A DNA stretch of 64,000 bases from an uncultured Gammaproteobacteria bacterium (lineage in GTDB: Bacteria; Pseudomonadota; Gammaproteobacteria; HK1). Below are positions 7,719-17,463 of this stretch, one piece after another. Location: NCBI GenBank assembly GCA_958295465.1, contig OY282353.1, positions 2,905,001 through 2,969,000 on the forward strand, in the 5' to 3' direction. The position numbers and the translations under genes are program-made. The notes under the pieces are model-generated. The model worked only from the letters and a program-made list of their open reading frames with translations. It was not told where the DNA came from and did not search any database. How positions within the stretch are numbered: the first letter of the stretch is position 1; each line of letters begins with the position of its first letter.

Positions 7719-8207
7719 ATGAACAGGATCCACCACTACCTGAGGAGCTTCCTCCTCCTCGAGCTGCTGAAGGGGCTGCGCCTCACGTTGCGCTACTTCG
7801 TGAGCGAGAAGTTCACGGTGCAGTACCCGGAGCAGAAGACCCCCATGTCGCCGCGCTTCCGCGGGCTCCACGCGTTGCGCCGCTACCCGAACGGGGAGGA
7901 GCGCTGCATCGCCTGCAAGCTCTGCGAGGCGGTGTGCCCGGCGCTGGCCATCACCATCGACTCGGAGGTGCGCGCGGACGGGACGCGGCGCACCACGCGC
8001 TACGACATCGACCTCTTCAAGTGCATCTTCTGCGGGTTCTGCGAAGAATCCTGCCCCGTCGATTCCATCGTGGAGACGCGGGTGCACGAATACCACTTCG
8101 AGAAGCGCGGCGAGAACATCATGACCAAGGACAAGCTGCTGGCCATCGGCGACGCCCGCGAGAAGGAGATCGCGGCGGACCGCCTCGCGGATGCGCTCTA
8201 CCGCTGA
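7719..8207 (+). CDS. nuoI: NADH-quinone oxidoreductase subunit I (two 4Fe-4S clusters)
   Basis: A 162-residue ferredoxin-like subunit that carries clusters N6a and N6b toward the quinone site. Two complete binding motifs are seen: [13 protein letters not shown] (about residues 63-75) and [13 protein letters not shown] (about 102-114). The N-terminal [13 protein letters not shown] and [18 protein letters not shown] segments are typical of proteobacterial NuoI. The start is ATG 7719. The 200-bp gaps on both sides are unusual, since these genes normally abut. Confidence 0.97.
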   Translation: MNRIHHYLRSFLLLELLKGLRLTLRYFVSEKFTVQYPEQKTPMSPRFRGLHALRRYPNGEERCIACKLCEAVCPALAITIDSEVRADGTRRTTRYDIDLFKCIFCGFCEESCPVDSIVETRVHEYHFEKRGENIMTKDKLLAIGDAREKEIAADRLADALYR

Positions 8208-8417
8208 CCATCGCCGATTACTGCCGACTGCCACTATGCCATTGACTACCGCCATTGCCGCCGACTGCCACTGGCTACCGCCATTACCGCCGACTACCGC
8301 CAACTGCCACTGGCTACCGTCATTGCCGCCGACTGCCGCCAACTGCCGCTATGCCGCTGACTACCGCCGTTAACGCCGACTGCCGCTAACTACCGCCAAT
8401 TACCACCGATACTGCCG
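8208..8417. repeat. Low-complexity tandem repeat between nuoI and nuoJ
   Basis: The whole gap is an imperfect array of short units such as GACTACCGCC, AACTGCCACTGGCTACC and GCCGACTGCC, all variants of (A/G)ACTxCCGCC. It has no coding signature. Its regular mix of ACTGCC and ACTACC words points to slippage-driven expansion. It lies inside the nuo transcript and could form varied secondary structure or change in length between isolates. Confidence 0.75.
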
Positions 8418-9035
8418 ATGTTCGTCCAACTCGTCTTCTACGTCCTCGGCGCCGTCCTCGTGGCGTCGGCGGTCGCGGTGATCACCGCGAGGAATCCGGT
8501 GCATTCCGCGCTCTTCCTCGTCCTCGCCTTCTTCACCAGCGCCGGCATCTGGCTTCTCCTCGAAGCGGAGTTCCTCGCCATCGTCCTCGTCCTGGTCTAC
8601 GTCGGCGCGGTGATGGTGCTGTTCCTGTTCGTGGTGATGATGCTCGACGTGAACCTCGCGCCCCTGCGCGAAGGGTTCATCCGCTACCTCCCGGTCGGGG
8701 CGGCGGTGGCGGTGGTGGTGGTGGTGGAGATCGCGCTGGTGATCGGGGCCTCCGGCTTCGACCTCGGCTCGATGCCGGCCCCGCCCGCCCACGAGGCCGG
8801 GTACAGCAACACCAAGGAGCTGGGGGCGCTGCTCTATACGGTGTACGTCTACCCCTTCGAGATCGCGGGGGCGATCCTGCTCGTCGCTATCGTCGCGGCC
8901 ATCGCGCTGACCATGCGGCGGCGCAGCGGGGTCAAGACCCAGGACCCGGCCCGGCAGGTCGAGGTGCGGCGCGCGGACCGTGTGCGCATCGTGCGGATGC
9001 CGGCCGAGAAGCGCGAGCGGGTCTCCGACCGATGA
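8418..9035 (+). CDS. nuoJ: NADH-quinone oxidoreductase subunit J
   Basis: A 205-residue membrane subunit. It opens with [38 protein letters not shown]. The conserved glycine-rich helix [25 protein letters not shown] (the TM3 pi-bulge region) is followed by further helices up to about residue 170. The C-terminal tail is basic ([24 protein letters not shown]). The start is ATG 8418. The stop overlaps the nuoK start by 4 bp (ATGA), indicating coupled translation. Confidence 0.96.
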   Translation: MFVQLVFYVLGAVLVASAVAVITARNPVHSALFLVLAFFTSAGIWLLLEAEFLAIVLVLVYVGAVMVLFLFVVMMLDVNLAPLREGFIRYLPVGAAVAVVVVVEIALVIGASGFDLGSMPAPPAHEAGYSNTKELGALLYTVYVYPFEIAGAILLVAIVAAIALTMRRRSGVKTQDPARQVEVRRADRVRIVRMPAEKRERVSDR

Positions 9036-9337
9036 TCCCGCTCTCCCACTTCATCGTGCTCGGGGCGATCCTCTTCTGCATCAGCATGGCGGGGATCTTC
9101 CTCAACCGGAAGAACGTGATCGTCCTGCTCATGTCGATCGAGCTGATGCTGCTCTCGGTGAACCTGAACTTCGTCGCGTTCTCGCGCTTTCTCGGCGACA
9201 CCGCCGGCCAAGTGTTCGTCTTCTTCATCCTGACCGTGGCGGCGGCGGAAGCGGCGATCGGCCTCGCGATCCTCGTCGTCCTGTTCCGCAACCGGGGCAC
9301 GATCAACGTCGCGGATCTGGATACGGCCAAAGGGTAG
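9032..9337 (+). CDS. nuoK: NADH-quinone oxidoreductase subunit K
   Basis: A 101-residue subunit with three membrane helices, the normal size. Landmarks are the [49 protein letters not shown] segment, with its helix-2 glutamate (SIEL), and the [22 protein letters not shown] helix with a second buried glutamate. These acidic residues lie on the proton path. The start ATG 9032 overlaps the end of nuoJ. Confidence 0.97.
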   Translation: MIPLSHFIVLGAILFCISMAGIFLNRKNVIVLLMSIELMLLSVNLNFVAFSRFLGDTAGQVFVFFILTVAAAEAAIGLAILVVLFRNRGTINVADLDTAKG

Positions 9338-9345
9338 GGCGGACG

Positions 9346-11307
9346 ATGATGTTCCAGGTCTATCTGTGGATCGTGCTCGCCCCGCTGATCGGGGCGCTGA
9401 TCGCAGGGCTGCTCGGCCGGGTCATCGGGCGTGCGGGCGCGCACCGGGTGACGATCGCCGCGGTGGCGGTCTCCACCGTGCTCTCGGCCGTCGCGTACTA
9501 CGACGTGGTGGTGGCCGGCAACCCCGGGTTCGACGGCACGGTGTACACCTGGGGCGTCGTCGGCGCCCTGGAGATCCCCATCGGCTTCCTCATCGACGAG
9601 CTCAGCGTGACGATGATGGCCGTGGTCACCTTCGTCTCCCTGATGGTCCACATCTACACCATCGGCTACATGCGCGACGATCCCGGCTACCAGCGCTTCT
9701 TCAGCTACATCTCCCTGTTCACCTTCGCGATGCTGATGCTCGTGATGTCGAACAACTTCATGCAGCTCTTCTTCGGCTGGGAGGCGGTGGGCGTCGTCTC
9801 CTACCTGCTCATCGGCTTCTGGTTCGACCGCGAGTCCGCCATCCGGGCGAACCTCAAGGCGTTCCTCGTCAACCGGGTGGGGGACTTCGGGTTCCTCCTC
9901 GGGATCGCCTGCCTGTTCACGTACTTCGGCTCGCTCCACTACGCCGAGGTCTTCGCCGCCGCGCCGGGGCTGCGCGACGCCACGATGACCGCGCCCTGGG
10001 GCGGCGAATGGCCGGTGCTGGCGGTGGCCTGCATCTGCCTCTTCGTCGGCGCGATGGGCAAGTCCGCGCAGTTCCCGCTGCACGTCTGGCTGCCGGATTC
10101 GATGGAGGGGCCGACCCCGATCTCGGCCCTCATCCACGCCGCCACCATGGTCACCGCCGGCATCTTCATGGTGGCGCGCATGTCGCCGCTGTTCGAGCTC
10201 TCGGAGGCCGCCCTGAGCCTGGTGCTGGTGGTGGGCGCGCTCACCGCCTTCTTCATGGGGCTGCTGGGGCTGGTGCAGCACGACATCAAGCGGGTGGTGG
10301 CGTACTCGACGCTCTCCCAGCTCGGCTACATGACGGTGGGGCTCGGCGCTTCGGCCTACGCGGCCAGCATCTTCCATCTCGGCACCCACGCGTTCTTCAA
10401 GGCGCTGCTGTTCCTCGCGGCCGGCTCGGTGATCATCGCGATGCACCACGAACAGGACATGCGCAGGATGGGGGGCTTGCGCAAGTACATGCCGATCACC
10501 TGGATCACCTCCCTCATCGGCACCCTGGCCCTGATCGGCACGCCTGGGTTCGCGGGCTTCTTCTCCAAGGAATCGCTCATCGAGGCGGTCCGCCACTCGA
10601 CGCTGCCCGGCGCCGGGTTCGCCTGGGTCTGCGTGCTGGCCGGGGTCTTCGTCACCGCGCTCTACAGCTTCCGCATGTACTTCCTGGTGTTCCACGGCAA
10701 GGAACGCATGGACGCGCACGCGCGCGAGCACCTGCACGAGACCCCGGCGGTGGTGACGGTGCCGCTGATCCTGCTGGCCGTCCCCTCGGTGGTGGTGGGC
10801 TGGATGTTCGTCGAGCCCATGCTCTACGGCGCGCATTACGGCGGGAGCATTCACGTCGCCCCGGCCCACGACGTGCTCGGGCGGATGCAGGCGTCCTGGC
10901 ACGGGGCGGGGGCGATGGTGCTGCACGCCTTCGTGACCGCGCCGTTCTGGCTCGCGGCGCTCGGCGTCGCGACCGCCTGGTATCTGTGGTGCCGGCGGCC
11001 CGACCTCCCCGGGCGCATCGCCGATCGGTTCCGCACCCTCCACACGGTGCTGGCGCGCAAGTATTACTTCGACGAGCTCTACGAATCCGTGCTCGCGGCG
11101 TTCGGCCGCGCCGTCGGCGGGGGCTTGTGGCAGGTGGGGGACGTGCGGCTCATCGACGGGCTCGCGGTCAACGGCAGCGCCCGCGGCGTGGGCTGGCTTT
11201 CCGGCGTGGTCCGCCGGCTGCAAACCGGGCTGCTGTACCACTATGCGTTCGCGATGATCATCGGGCTGCTGCTGCTGGTGTCGCTGTTCGTGGTGGTGCG
11301 GTTGTGA
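9346..11307 (+). CDS. nuoL: NADH-quinone oxidoreductase subunit L
   Basis: A 653-residue Mrp-antiporter-like subunit at the far end of the membrane arm. It shows the proton-channel signatures of the family: FFGWEAVGVVSYLLIGFW (glutamate in helix 5), KSAQFPLHVWLPDSMEGPTPISALIHAATMVTAGIFMVAR (lysine and broken helix 7) and HDIKRVVAYSTLSQLGYM. The C-terminus has the long lateral helix and a final membrane anchor. ATG 9346 is taken as the start; ATG 9349 is also possible. The gap to nuoK is only 8 bp. Confidence 0.97.
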   Translation: MMFQVYLWIVLAPLIGALIAGLLGRVIGRAGAHRVTIAAVAVSTVLSAVAYYDVVVAGNPGFDGTVYTWGVVGALEIPIGFLIDELSVTMMAVVTFVSLMVHIYTIGYMRDDPGYQRFFSYISLFTFAMLMLVMSNNFMQLFFGWEAVGVVSYLLIGFWFDRESAIRANLKAFLVNRVGDFGFLLGIACLFTYFGSLHYAEVFAAAPGLRDATMTAPWGGEWPVLAVACICLFVGAMGKSAQFPLHVWLPDSMEGPTPISALIHAATMVTAGIFMVARMSPLFELSEAALSLVLVVGALTAFFMGLLGLVQHDIKRVVAYSTLSQLGYMTVGLGASAYAASIFHLGTHAFFKALLFLAAGSVIIAMHHEQDMRRMGGLRKYMPITWITSLIGTLALIGTPGFAGFFSKESLIEAVRHSTLPGAGFAWVCVLAGVFVTALYSFRMYFLVFHGKERMDAHAREHLHETPAVVTVPLILLAVPSVVVGWMFVEPMLYGAHYGGSIHVAPAHDVLGRMQASWHGAGAMVLHAFVTAPFWLAALGVATAWYLWCRRPDLPGRIADRFRTLHTVLARKYYFDELYESVLAAFGRAVGGGLWQVGDVRLIDGLAVNGSARGVGWLSGVVRRLQTGLLYHYAFAMIIGLLLLVSLFVVVRL

Positions 11308-11410
11308 CGGCGTTTGGCGCGGAGGGGATGGCCGCCGCCGGTGGCCGGGAGGCCCATCGGAGTGCGGCGGTGTCCGTGCCCGGCCCGAGGAAGGCAGGGC
11401 GCCCGTCGCG

Positions 11411-12925
11411 ATGATCGACCTTCCACTCCTCAGCATCGTGATCTGGACGCCGATCGCCGGCGGCCTGTGGGTGTTGCTGCTCGCGGGTGGCGAGCGCAGC
11501 GGTGCCACGGTGCGGGCGGTGGCGCTCGCCGTCTCGCTCCTGACCTTCGCGCTGTCGATCCCCCTGTGGGCGGGGTTCGACCCGGGCACGCACGAGATGC
11601 AGTTCGTCGAGCGCGCGGCGTGGATCCCCGCGTTCCACATCCACTACCACCTGGGGGTGGACGGCATCTCGATGCCCCTCATCCTCCTGACCACGCTGAT
11701 GACGGTGCTGGTGGTGCTGGCCGGATGGGAGGTCATCCGGTATCGCCCGGCGCAGTACATGGCCGCCTTCCTCATCCAGGAAGGGCTGATGGTGGGGGCG
11801 TTCTCGGCGCTGGATTCGATCCTGTTCTACGTCTTCTGGGAGGCATTGCTCATCCCGATGTTCCTCATCATCGGGATCTGGGGCGGTCCGCGGCGCATCT
11901 ACGCCACCGTGAAGTTCTTCCTCTACACCTTCCTCGGCTCGGTGCTGATGCTGGTGGCGCTGCTCTACCTCTATTCCGAGGCGGGCTCCTTCGCGGTGCT
12001 GGACCTGCACGCGCTGCCGCTGGGGCTGACCGCGCAGAAGCTCGTGTTCCTGGCGTTCCTGGTGGCGTTCGCGGTGAAGGTGCCCATGTGGCCGGTGCAC
12101 ACCTGGCTGCCGGACGCGCACGTGGAGGCGCCGACCGGGGGCTCGGTCATCCTCGCCGCGATCATGCTCAAGCTCGGCGGGTACGGCTTCGTGCGCTTCA
12201 GCCTGCCGATCACGCCGGATGCGAGCAGCGAGCTGGCGATGTTCATGATCGTGCTGTCGCTGGTGGCGATCGTGTACGTGGGATTCGTGGCGCTGGTGCA
12301 GCCGGACATGAAGAAGCTGATCGCGTACTCGTCGGTGTCGCACATGGGGTTCGTGACCCTGGGGTTCTTCATCGTGTTCGCGCTGGTGCAGTCCGGGGAC
12401 GCGACGGGGGCGGCGCTCGGCATCGAGGGCGCGCTGGTGCAGATGATCTCCCACGGGTTCATCTCCGGGGCGCTGTTCCTGTGCGTGGGGGTGATGTACG
12501 ACCGCCTGCACAGCCGGATGATTGGGGACTACGGGGGCGTGGCGCATCGGATGCCGGCGTTCGCGGCGTTCATGATGCTGTTCGCGCTGGCGAACTCGGG
12601 GCTGCCGGGGACGTCGGGGTTCGTGGGGGAGTTCATGGTGATCCTGGCGAGCTTCAAGGCGGGGGCGTGGATCGCGGTGCTGGCGGCGACGACCCTGGTG
12701 CTGGGGGCGGCGTACACGCTGTGGATGTACAAGCGGGTGGTGTACGGCCCGGTGGCGAACGAGGGGGTGGGGGCGCTGGAGGACGTCGGCCGGCGGGAGT
12801 TCGTGGTGCTGGCGGTGCTGGCGCTGATGGTGCTGCTGTTCGGGGTATGGCCGGCGCCGCTGCTGGAGGTGATGGGGCCGAGCGTGGAGCATCTGGTCGA
12901 GCATCTGTCGAGGTCGAAGCTGTGA
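11411..12925 (+). CDS. nuoM: NADH-quinone oxidoreductase subunit M
   Basis: A 504-residue antiporter-like subunit of normal length. Key motifs are [41 protein letters not shown] (helix-5 glutamate), [27 protein letters not shown] (lysine and broken helix) and [18 protein letters not shown]. The start is ATG 11411, about 100 bp after nuoL. A shrunken second copy of this gene lies at 27479-27732. Confidence 0.97.
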   Translation: MIDLPLLSIVIWTPIAGGLWVLLLAGGERSGATVRAVALAVSLLTFALSIPLWAGFDPGTHEMQFVERAAWIPAFHIHYHLGVDGISMPLILLTTLMTVLVVLAGWEVIRYRPAQYMAAFLIQEGLMVGAFSALDSILFYVFWEALLIPMFLIIGIWGGPRRIYATVKFFLYTFLGSVLMLVALLYLYSEAGSFAVLDLHALPLGLTAQKLVFLAFLVAFAVKVPMWPVHTWLPDAHVEAPTGGSVILAAIMLKLGGYGFVRFSLPITPDASSELAMFMIVLSLVAIVYVGFVALVQPDMKKLIAYSSVSHMGFVTLGFFIVFALVQSGDATGAALGIEGALVQMISHGFISGALFLCVGVMYDRLHSRMIGDYGGVAHRMPAFAAFMMLFALANSGLPGTSGFVGEFMVILASFKAGAWIAVLAATTLVLGAAYTLWMYKRVVYGPVANEGVGALEDVGRREFVVLAVLALMVLLFGVWPAPLLEVMGPSVEHLVEHLSRSKL

Positions 12926-12956
12926 GCGGCGATCGCCGGTTTCGGAAGGACGTCCG

Positions 12957-14417
12957 ATGACCCCGCCCGGATTCGTCCTGCCCGACATGCTGCCCGCGGC
13001 GGCGGAGATCTTCCTCCTCGGCATGGCGTGCATCGTGCTGGTGGTGGACGTGTACCTGCCGGAGCGGTTCCGGCGCTTCACCTACCAGCTTTCGCAGGCG
13101 TCGCTGGCCGGGGCCGCGCTGCTCGTGCTCGCGACGTTCCCCGACACGCGGGCGACGACGTTCGAGGGCGCCTTCGTGGCCGACCCGATGGCGGCGGTGC
13201 TCAAGATGTTCATCCTCGTGGTCAGCGGCTTCGGGCTCTTCTACTCCCGGGTTCATCTCGAAGCGCGCCGCCTGATGCGGGGCGAGTACTTCGTGCTCGG
13301 GCTGTTCGCGGTGCTGGGGATGCTGGTGCTGGTGTCCGCCGGCAGCTTCCTGACCCTGTACCTGGGCCTGGAGCTGCTCTCGCTCTCGCTGTACGCGATG
13401 GTGGCCCTCGACCGGGAGTCCCGATTGGCGTCCGAGGCGGCGATGAAGTACTTCGTGCTCGGGGCGCTGGCCTCGGGGATGCTGCTGTACGGAATCTCGA
13501 TGATCTACGGCAGCACCGGCAGCCTCGGCTTCAGCGCGGTCGCCGAATCGGTCGGGGCTGCGGCCACGTCCGGGAGCGGGATGCGGCTCACGCTGGTGCT
13601 CGGTCTGGTGTTCGTGGTGGTGGGGGTGGCGTTCAAGCTGGGCGCGGTACCGTTCCACATGTGGGTGCCGGACGTGTACGAGGGGGCGGCGACGCCGGTG
13701 ACCCTGTTCATCGGCACGGCGCCGAAGATCGCGGCGTTCGGGATGCTGATGCGCGCGCTGGTGGAGGGGTTGGGGGCGTTGCAGGCGGACTGGTCGCAGA
13801 TGCTGGTGGTGCTGGCGGTGCTGTCGATGGGAGCGGGGAACGTCATCGCGCTGGCCCAGACCAACATCAAGCGGATGCTGGCGTATTCGACGATCGCGCA
13901 CGTGGGGTTCATCTTCGTGGGGGTGGTGTCGGGGACCGCGGCGGGGTACGCGGCGTCGATGTTCTACGTGCTGACCTACGCGCTGATGGCGCTGGGCGGT
14001 TTCGCGATGGTGATCTGGCTGGGGAGCGCGGGTGAGGAAGCGGACCGTCTGGAAGACTTCCGGGGGTTGAACGAGCGCAACCCGTGGTTCGCGTTCATGA
14101 TGCTGATCCTGATGCTGTCGATGGCGGGGATGCCGCCGTTCGTGGGTTTCTGGGCGAAGTGGTCGGTGCTGCGGGAAGTGGTGGCGTCGGGGATGACGTG
14201 GCTGGCGGTGGTGGCGGTGCTGTTCTCGGTGGTGGGGCTGTTCTACTACCTGCGGGTGGTGCGGCTGATGTACTTCGATTCGCCGGAGGAGAAGGCGCCG
14301 GTGTCGTCGCTGGCGGACATGCGGGTGGTGGTGAGCGTGAACGCGCTGGCGATCCTGGCGCTCGGAATTTATCCGGGGGCGCTGCTGAGGCTGTGCGCGG
14401 CGGTGGTGGTGCCTTGA
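12957..14417 (+). CDS. nuoN: NADH-quinone oxidoreductase subunit N
   Basis: A 486-residue antiporter-like subunit and the last gene of the operon. Motifs include [18 protein letters not shown] (helix-5 glutamate), [41 protein letters not shown] and [21 protein letters not shown]. The start is ATG 12957, 31 bp after nuoM. Pieces of a second, degenerate nuoN lie at 26633-26675 (the 3' end) and 27969-28598. Confidence 0.97.
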   Translation: MTPPGFVLPDMLPAAAEIFLLGMACIVLVVDVYLPERFRRFTYQLSQASLAGAALLVLATFPDTRATTFEGAFVADPMAAVLKMFILVVSGFGLFYSRVHLEARRLMRGEYFVLGLFAVLGMLVLVSAGSFLTLYLGLELLSLSLYAMVALDRESRLASEAAMKYFVLGALASGMLLYGISMIYGSTGSLGFSAVAESVGAAATSGSGMRLTLVLGLVFVVVGVAFKLGAVPFHMWVPDVYEGAATPVTLFIGTAPKIAAFGMLMRALVEGLGALQADWSQMLVVLAVLSMGAGNVIALAQTNIKRMLAYSTIAHVGFIFVGVVSGTAAGYAASMFYVLTYALMALGGFAMVIWLGSAGEEADRLEDFRGLNERNPWFAFMMLILMLSMAGMPPFVGFWAKWSVLREVVASGMTWLAVVAVLFSVVGLFYYLRVVRLMYFDSPEEKAPVSSLADMRVVVSVNALAILALGIYPGALLRLCAAVVVP

Positions 14418-14660
14418 TGGGACCTGGACTGGTGGTGGGTTCGTCGGCTGCGCCTGCGCTGCGCGGTCGTCCCGCCATGTGTTCGTGACGACAAGGCCCC
14501 CGGGTGCATCGACCGTCGGCGTGGCATGGCTTTCCGAGGATCCGGATACGGAATTGCGGCGGCGCGTCGAGCTTGCAGCGGAAGATGTCGTCATCGCCCG
14601 TGAAGAGACGATCGCCGACGCCCGTTTGACGCCAATCCGGTGTTCCACTACGTTGGGGCC

Positions 14661-14903
14661 ATGAAGAACGTCACCGTCACACTGCCGGAGGATGTTGCGC
14701 TGTGGCTGCGGGTTCGGGCCGCCGAGGACGGGCGCAGCGTCTCCAAATGGCTGGCCGACCTGCTCGAAAGGATGCGGCGCCAGGAGGACGAGTACGAGGT
14801 CGTGATGGAGCGCTTCCTGGCCAGAAAGCCCCGCAAGATGGAGTGGGTGGACGGCCGCAAGCCAGCCCGGGACGAGTTGCATGATCGGGCCGGTTTTCGT
14901 TGA
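14661..14903 (+). CDS. Ribbon-helix-helix antitoxin (VapB-like)
   Basis: An 80-residue protein. MKNVTVTLPEDVALWLRVRAAEDGRSVSKWLADLLERMR is an RHH/CopG-type DNA-binding fold. The charged C-terminus (FLARKPRKMEWVDGRKPARDELHDR) is the part that would wrap the PIN toxin. ATG 14661 is chosen because the RHH strand starts right after it. The gene overlaps the following PIN gene by 23 bp, which is normal for vapBC. The partner is truncated, so this antitoxin is probably an orphan. The 243 bp between nuoN and this gene show no supported feature. Confidence 0.8.
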   Translation: MKNVTVTLPEDVALWLRVRAAEDGRSVSKWLADLLERMRRQEDEYEVVMERFLARKPRKMEWVDGRKPARDELHDRAGFR

Positions 14904-15090
14904 CACCAATGTTCTCGTCTACCGGCACGATGTCTCGGATCCGGTAAAGCAGTCCCGTGCCCACGATTGGCTCACATTCTTTCCGGCGGGCGCGCCTGTT
15001 ACTGGGTGGCCGCGTCCACTCGTTGATCATGTTGTTCTGCCGCATGTGTACTCCGGGGTTCGTGTCGGCGGTTCAACCGATGATGGCTGA
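14881..15090 (+). pseudogene. PIN-domain (VapC) toxin, truncated
   Basis: The first 33 residues are a clean PIN N-terminus (MIGPVFVDTNVLVYRHDVSDPVKQSRAHDWL) with the first catalytic aspartate in VDTNV. After about base 14980 the match ends and the frame runs through unrelated sequence to 15090. A neighbouring frame briefly continues as CYWVAAST before a stop. The remaining acidic residues of the active site are absent, so the toxin cannot be functional. Confidence 0.7.
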
Positions 15091-15114
15091 CACTTGTCAA
15101 TCGAGAATTTGGAC

Positions 15115-16602
15115 ATGCTGACCCGATTGCAAATCTCCGGCTTCAAGAACCTGGTGGACGTGGATGTGCGCTTCGGTCCGTTCACCTGCGTGATCGGACC
15201 CAATGGCGTAGGCAAGTCGAATCTGTTCGACGCGATCCGGTTTCTGAATGCGCTGGCCAGTCAAACATTGATGGAAGCCGCGGCCTCGGTGCGCGACCAG
15301 GACAGCCGTACCGCGGACGTGCGCAACCTCTTCCACCGTGTCGGTGGCCGTTATGCCGAGCGCATGTCCTTCGCCGCGGAGATGATCGTACCGAGGAAGG
15401 CCGTCGACGATCTGGGACAGGAGGCCGAGGCCAGTATTACGTTCCTGCGCTATTCGTTGGAGCTTGCCTACAAGGAAATCGACGACAGCCTGACGCCGGG
15501 CGCCCTGGAAATCATGAAGGAGGAACTGGTGCACATCCCCCAACGTGCTGCGGGGAAGCACCTTCCGTTTCCTCATAAGGTAAAGGACTGGCGAAAGTCG
15601 GTGGTGCGTGGCCAGCGCCGCGTCCCCTTTTTCATCTCGGCCGAAGGAGAAGGCGGGAGCCGGGTCATCAAGCTGCATCAGGATGGCGGCAGTAGCGGCC
15701 GTCCGTTGCGCAGACCGGCGGCCAATCTGCCTCGCACGGTTCTTTCGGCGGCCAACGCGGCGGAAAGTCCTACCGTAGTAGCCGCTCGCAGGGAAATGGA
15801 AGCGTGGCGGATGCTGCAACTGGAACCATCTGCCCTCAGGCGGCCGGATGAGTTCGCTTCTCCCACGCGCCTGGGGACGGATGGCAGTCATCTGCCCGCC
15901 ACCCTGTACCGCTTGGCTCGCAATTCGGGACGGAAAGGCAATGGTCCATTGAAGGAGGACAAAGCAGCACAGATCTACAGCCGGATCGCCAATCGACTGC
16001 ACGAGCTTATCGACGACGTGTACGACGTCAACATCGACCGGGATGAGAAGCGGGAAATCCTGACCCTGTGTGTCAAAGACGGAGAAGGAACCCTGCATCC
16101 GGCCCGGGCATTGTCGGACGGCACCTTGCGCTTCCTGGCTTTGGCCGTGCTGGAGATGGATCCGGAGGTTCAGGGCGTACTCTGTCTGGAAGAACCGGAA
16201 AATGGCATTCATCCGGCGCGGATTCCGGCCATCCTGCAATTGCTGCGCGATATCGCAGTGGATACGTCCGAACCGGCGGGGCTGGACAATCCGCTACGCC
16301 AAGTGATCGTCAACACACACTCACCGGCGGTCTTGCTACAGGTTCCGGAAGACAGCGTCGTATTTGTAAAACCAATAGAAGTTGTGGATGACCATGATCA
16401 ATTTTTCAAGGCGGCTAGGTTTCATTATCTGCCGGGTACCTGGAGAGCCAAAGGAGACAATGAATCCGATCTTGTAGCCTACGGTGATCTGCTGGCCTAT
16501 CTGAACCCGGCGCTTCCGAAGAATTCACAAGAAGAAGCGGCAGAGGAGAGGCGAGTAGTCGATCGGGATGATATACAGCTACTGCTCCCTTTTAGTTCAT
16601 GA
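15115..16602 (+). CDS. OLD/ABC-type AAA ATPase, putative defence component
   Basis: A 495-residue ATPase of the AAA_15/AAA_21 kind found in OLD-like anti-phage systems. It begins MLTRLQISGFKNLVDVDVRFG. The Walker A GPNGVGKSN lies at about residues 28-36, the signature-type HPARALSDGTLRFLAL at about 330-345, and the Walker B CLEEPENGIHPARI at about 360-373. A D-loop and switch histidine region follow (VIVNTHSPAVL). ATG 15115 places the conserved strand right at the N-terminus. A TOPRIM-like gene starts 12 bp downstream, so the pair is likely one two-gene system in which the ATPase senses infection and the partner acts as effector. Confidence 0.8.
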   Translation: MLTRLQISGFKNLVDVDVRFGPFTCVIGPNGVGKSNLFDAIRFLNALASQTLMEAAASVRDQDSRTADVRNLFHRVGGRYAERMSFAAEMIVPRKAVDDLGQEAEASITFLRYSLELAYKEIDDSLTPGALEIMKEELVHIPQRAAGKHLPFPHKVKDWRKSVVRGQRRVPFFISAEGEGGSRVIKLHQDGGSSGRPLRRPAANLPRTVLSAANAAESPTVVAARREMEAWRMLQLEPSALRRPDEFASPTRLGTDGSHLPATLYRLARNSGRKGNGPLKEDKAAQIYSRIANRLHELIDDVYDVNIDRDEKREILTLCVKDGEGTLHPARALSDGTLRFLALAVLEMDPEVQGVLCLEEPENGIHPARIPAILQLLRDIAVDTSEPAGLDNPLRQVIVNTHSPAVLLQVPEDSVVFVKPIEVVDDHDQFFKAARFHYLPGTWRAKGDNESDLVAYGDLLAYLNPALPKNSQEEAAEERRVVDRDDIQLLLPFSS

Positions 16603-16614
16603 ATCTGGTGTCGA

Positions 16615-17283
16615 GTGCAAAGACTGCGCTTTACGCTGGTAGGTGACGGCTCGTCCGATCGGGCGCTCATACCCATTCTCCGCTGGCTGCTACGCCAGCA
16701 CTGGGAGGGTGTTCCCATTCAGGCAGAATTTTCCGATCTGCGACCTCTCCCGAATCCTCCCAGAGAGCTGTCTCGGCGTATCGACAAGAGCATGGAACTG
16801 TACCCTTGCGATCTGCTCTTCGTGCATCGGGACGCGGAGGGCGAATCAGTGGAGAAGCGTTCGGAAGAAATTCGCAAGGCTTTGGAACGGAGCGAGAGAG
16901 GAAAGATCCTGCCGGTCGTCTGCGTCGTTCCGGTGCGAATGCAGGAAGCATGGCTGCTCATTGACGAGTTCGCCCTGAGAATAGCTGCCGGAAATCCATC
17001 GGGTCGCAAGCCCTTGTCCATGCCGGATTTGAGGAGGCTCGAAGATCTGGCAAATCCCAAGAAAGATCTCCGAGAGTTGTTGTGTCAGGCGAGTGGCCTT
17101 CAAGGCCGACGGTTGAAACATTTCAAGCGGGATTTGGGCAAGTGCGTACAGCGCGTGGCCCAGCAGATTGGTGATTTTCGTCTTCTGCGTGGATTGACTG
17201 CTTTCCGGGAATTGGAAGAGCGAGTGGCTTGTCATCAGCAGCGCGTTGCCAAGCATGGACGTTCGCCAACCGTCCCTCGGTGA
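16615..17283 (+). CDS. TOPRIM-like putative nuclease partner (DUF4276-like)
   Basis: A 222-residue protein starting at GTG 16615, 12 bp after the ATPase. The strand LRFTLVGDGSSDRALIPILRWLL resembles the first TOPRIM-type motif (G-x-G-x-x-D/E). LLFVHRDAEGES near residue 66 looks like the following acidic metal-binding motif, and PVRMQEAWLLID is typical of DUF4276-type proteins encoded next to OLD-like ATPases. The logic resembles the PARIS and Gabija systems, but the family assignment is by eye. The last about 50 codons and the following 90 bp are duplicated at 30433-30675. Confidence 0.6.
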   Translation: MQRLRFTLVGDGSSDRALIPILRWLLRQHWEGVPIQAEFSDLRPLPNPPRELSRRIDKSMELYPCDLLFVHRDAEGESVEKRSEEIRKALERSERGKILPVVCVVPVRMQEAWLLIDEFALRIAAGNPSGRKPLSMPDLRRLEDLANPKKDLRELLCQASGLQGRRLKHFKRDLGKCVQRVAQQIGDFRLLRGLTAFRELEERVACHQQRVAKHGRSPTVPR

Positions 17284-17376
17284 GTGGAGTGAGGCCGCCC
17301 ATGATCCATGGTGGTGTCCTCGGTGATCCCTCCGCTCAGCATGGACACGGAGGCGCCGCAACGTAGTTCTCGAAGC
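17136..17376. repeat. 240-bp duplicated segment, copy 1 (donor)
   Basis: Covers the 3' end of the TOPRIM-like gene and about 90 bp beyond. It recurs at 30433-30675 at roughly 90% identity in the same orientation. Here the first 150 bp are in frame with an intact gene, so this copy is presumably the original. Confidence 0.85.
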
Positions 17377-17463
17377 GGAAGACGAACCGCCGGTTGCGGG
17401 ACAGGCGAACGCTCTATCGGCCGCCCGTGTACCTGCGCCTCCCTTGACGACCAGACAGCATCA

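Noticed and set aside
8208-8417. Possible CRISPR array between nuoI and nuoJ
   Set aside because: The units are short, irregular and contiguous, with no constant repeat separated by unique spacers.
8932-11640. A 902-codon minus-strand open frame opposite nuoL
   Set aside because: It is the GC-rich antisense shadow of nuoJ-nuoM, with His/Arg/Gln-biased composition and no family signature.
14479-14664. A 61-codon frame between nuoN and vapB
   Set aside because: Atypical composition and no ribosome site or family match; it ends inside the next gene.
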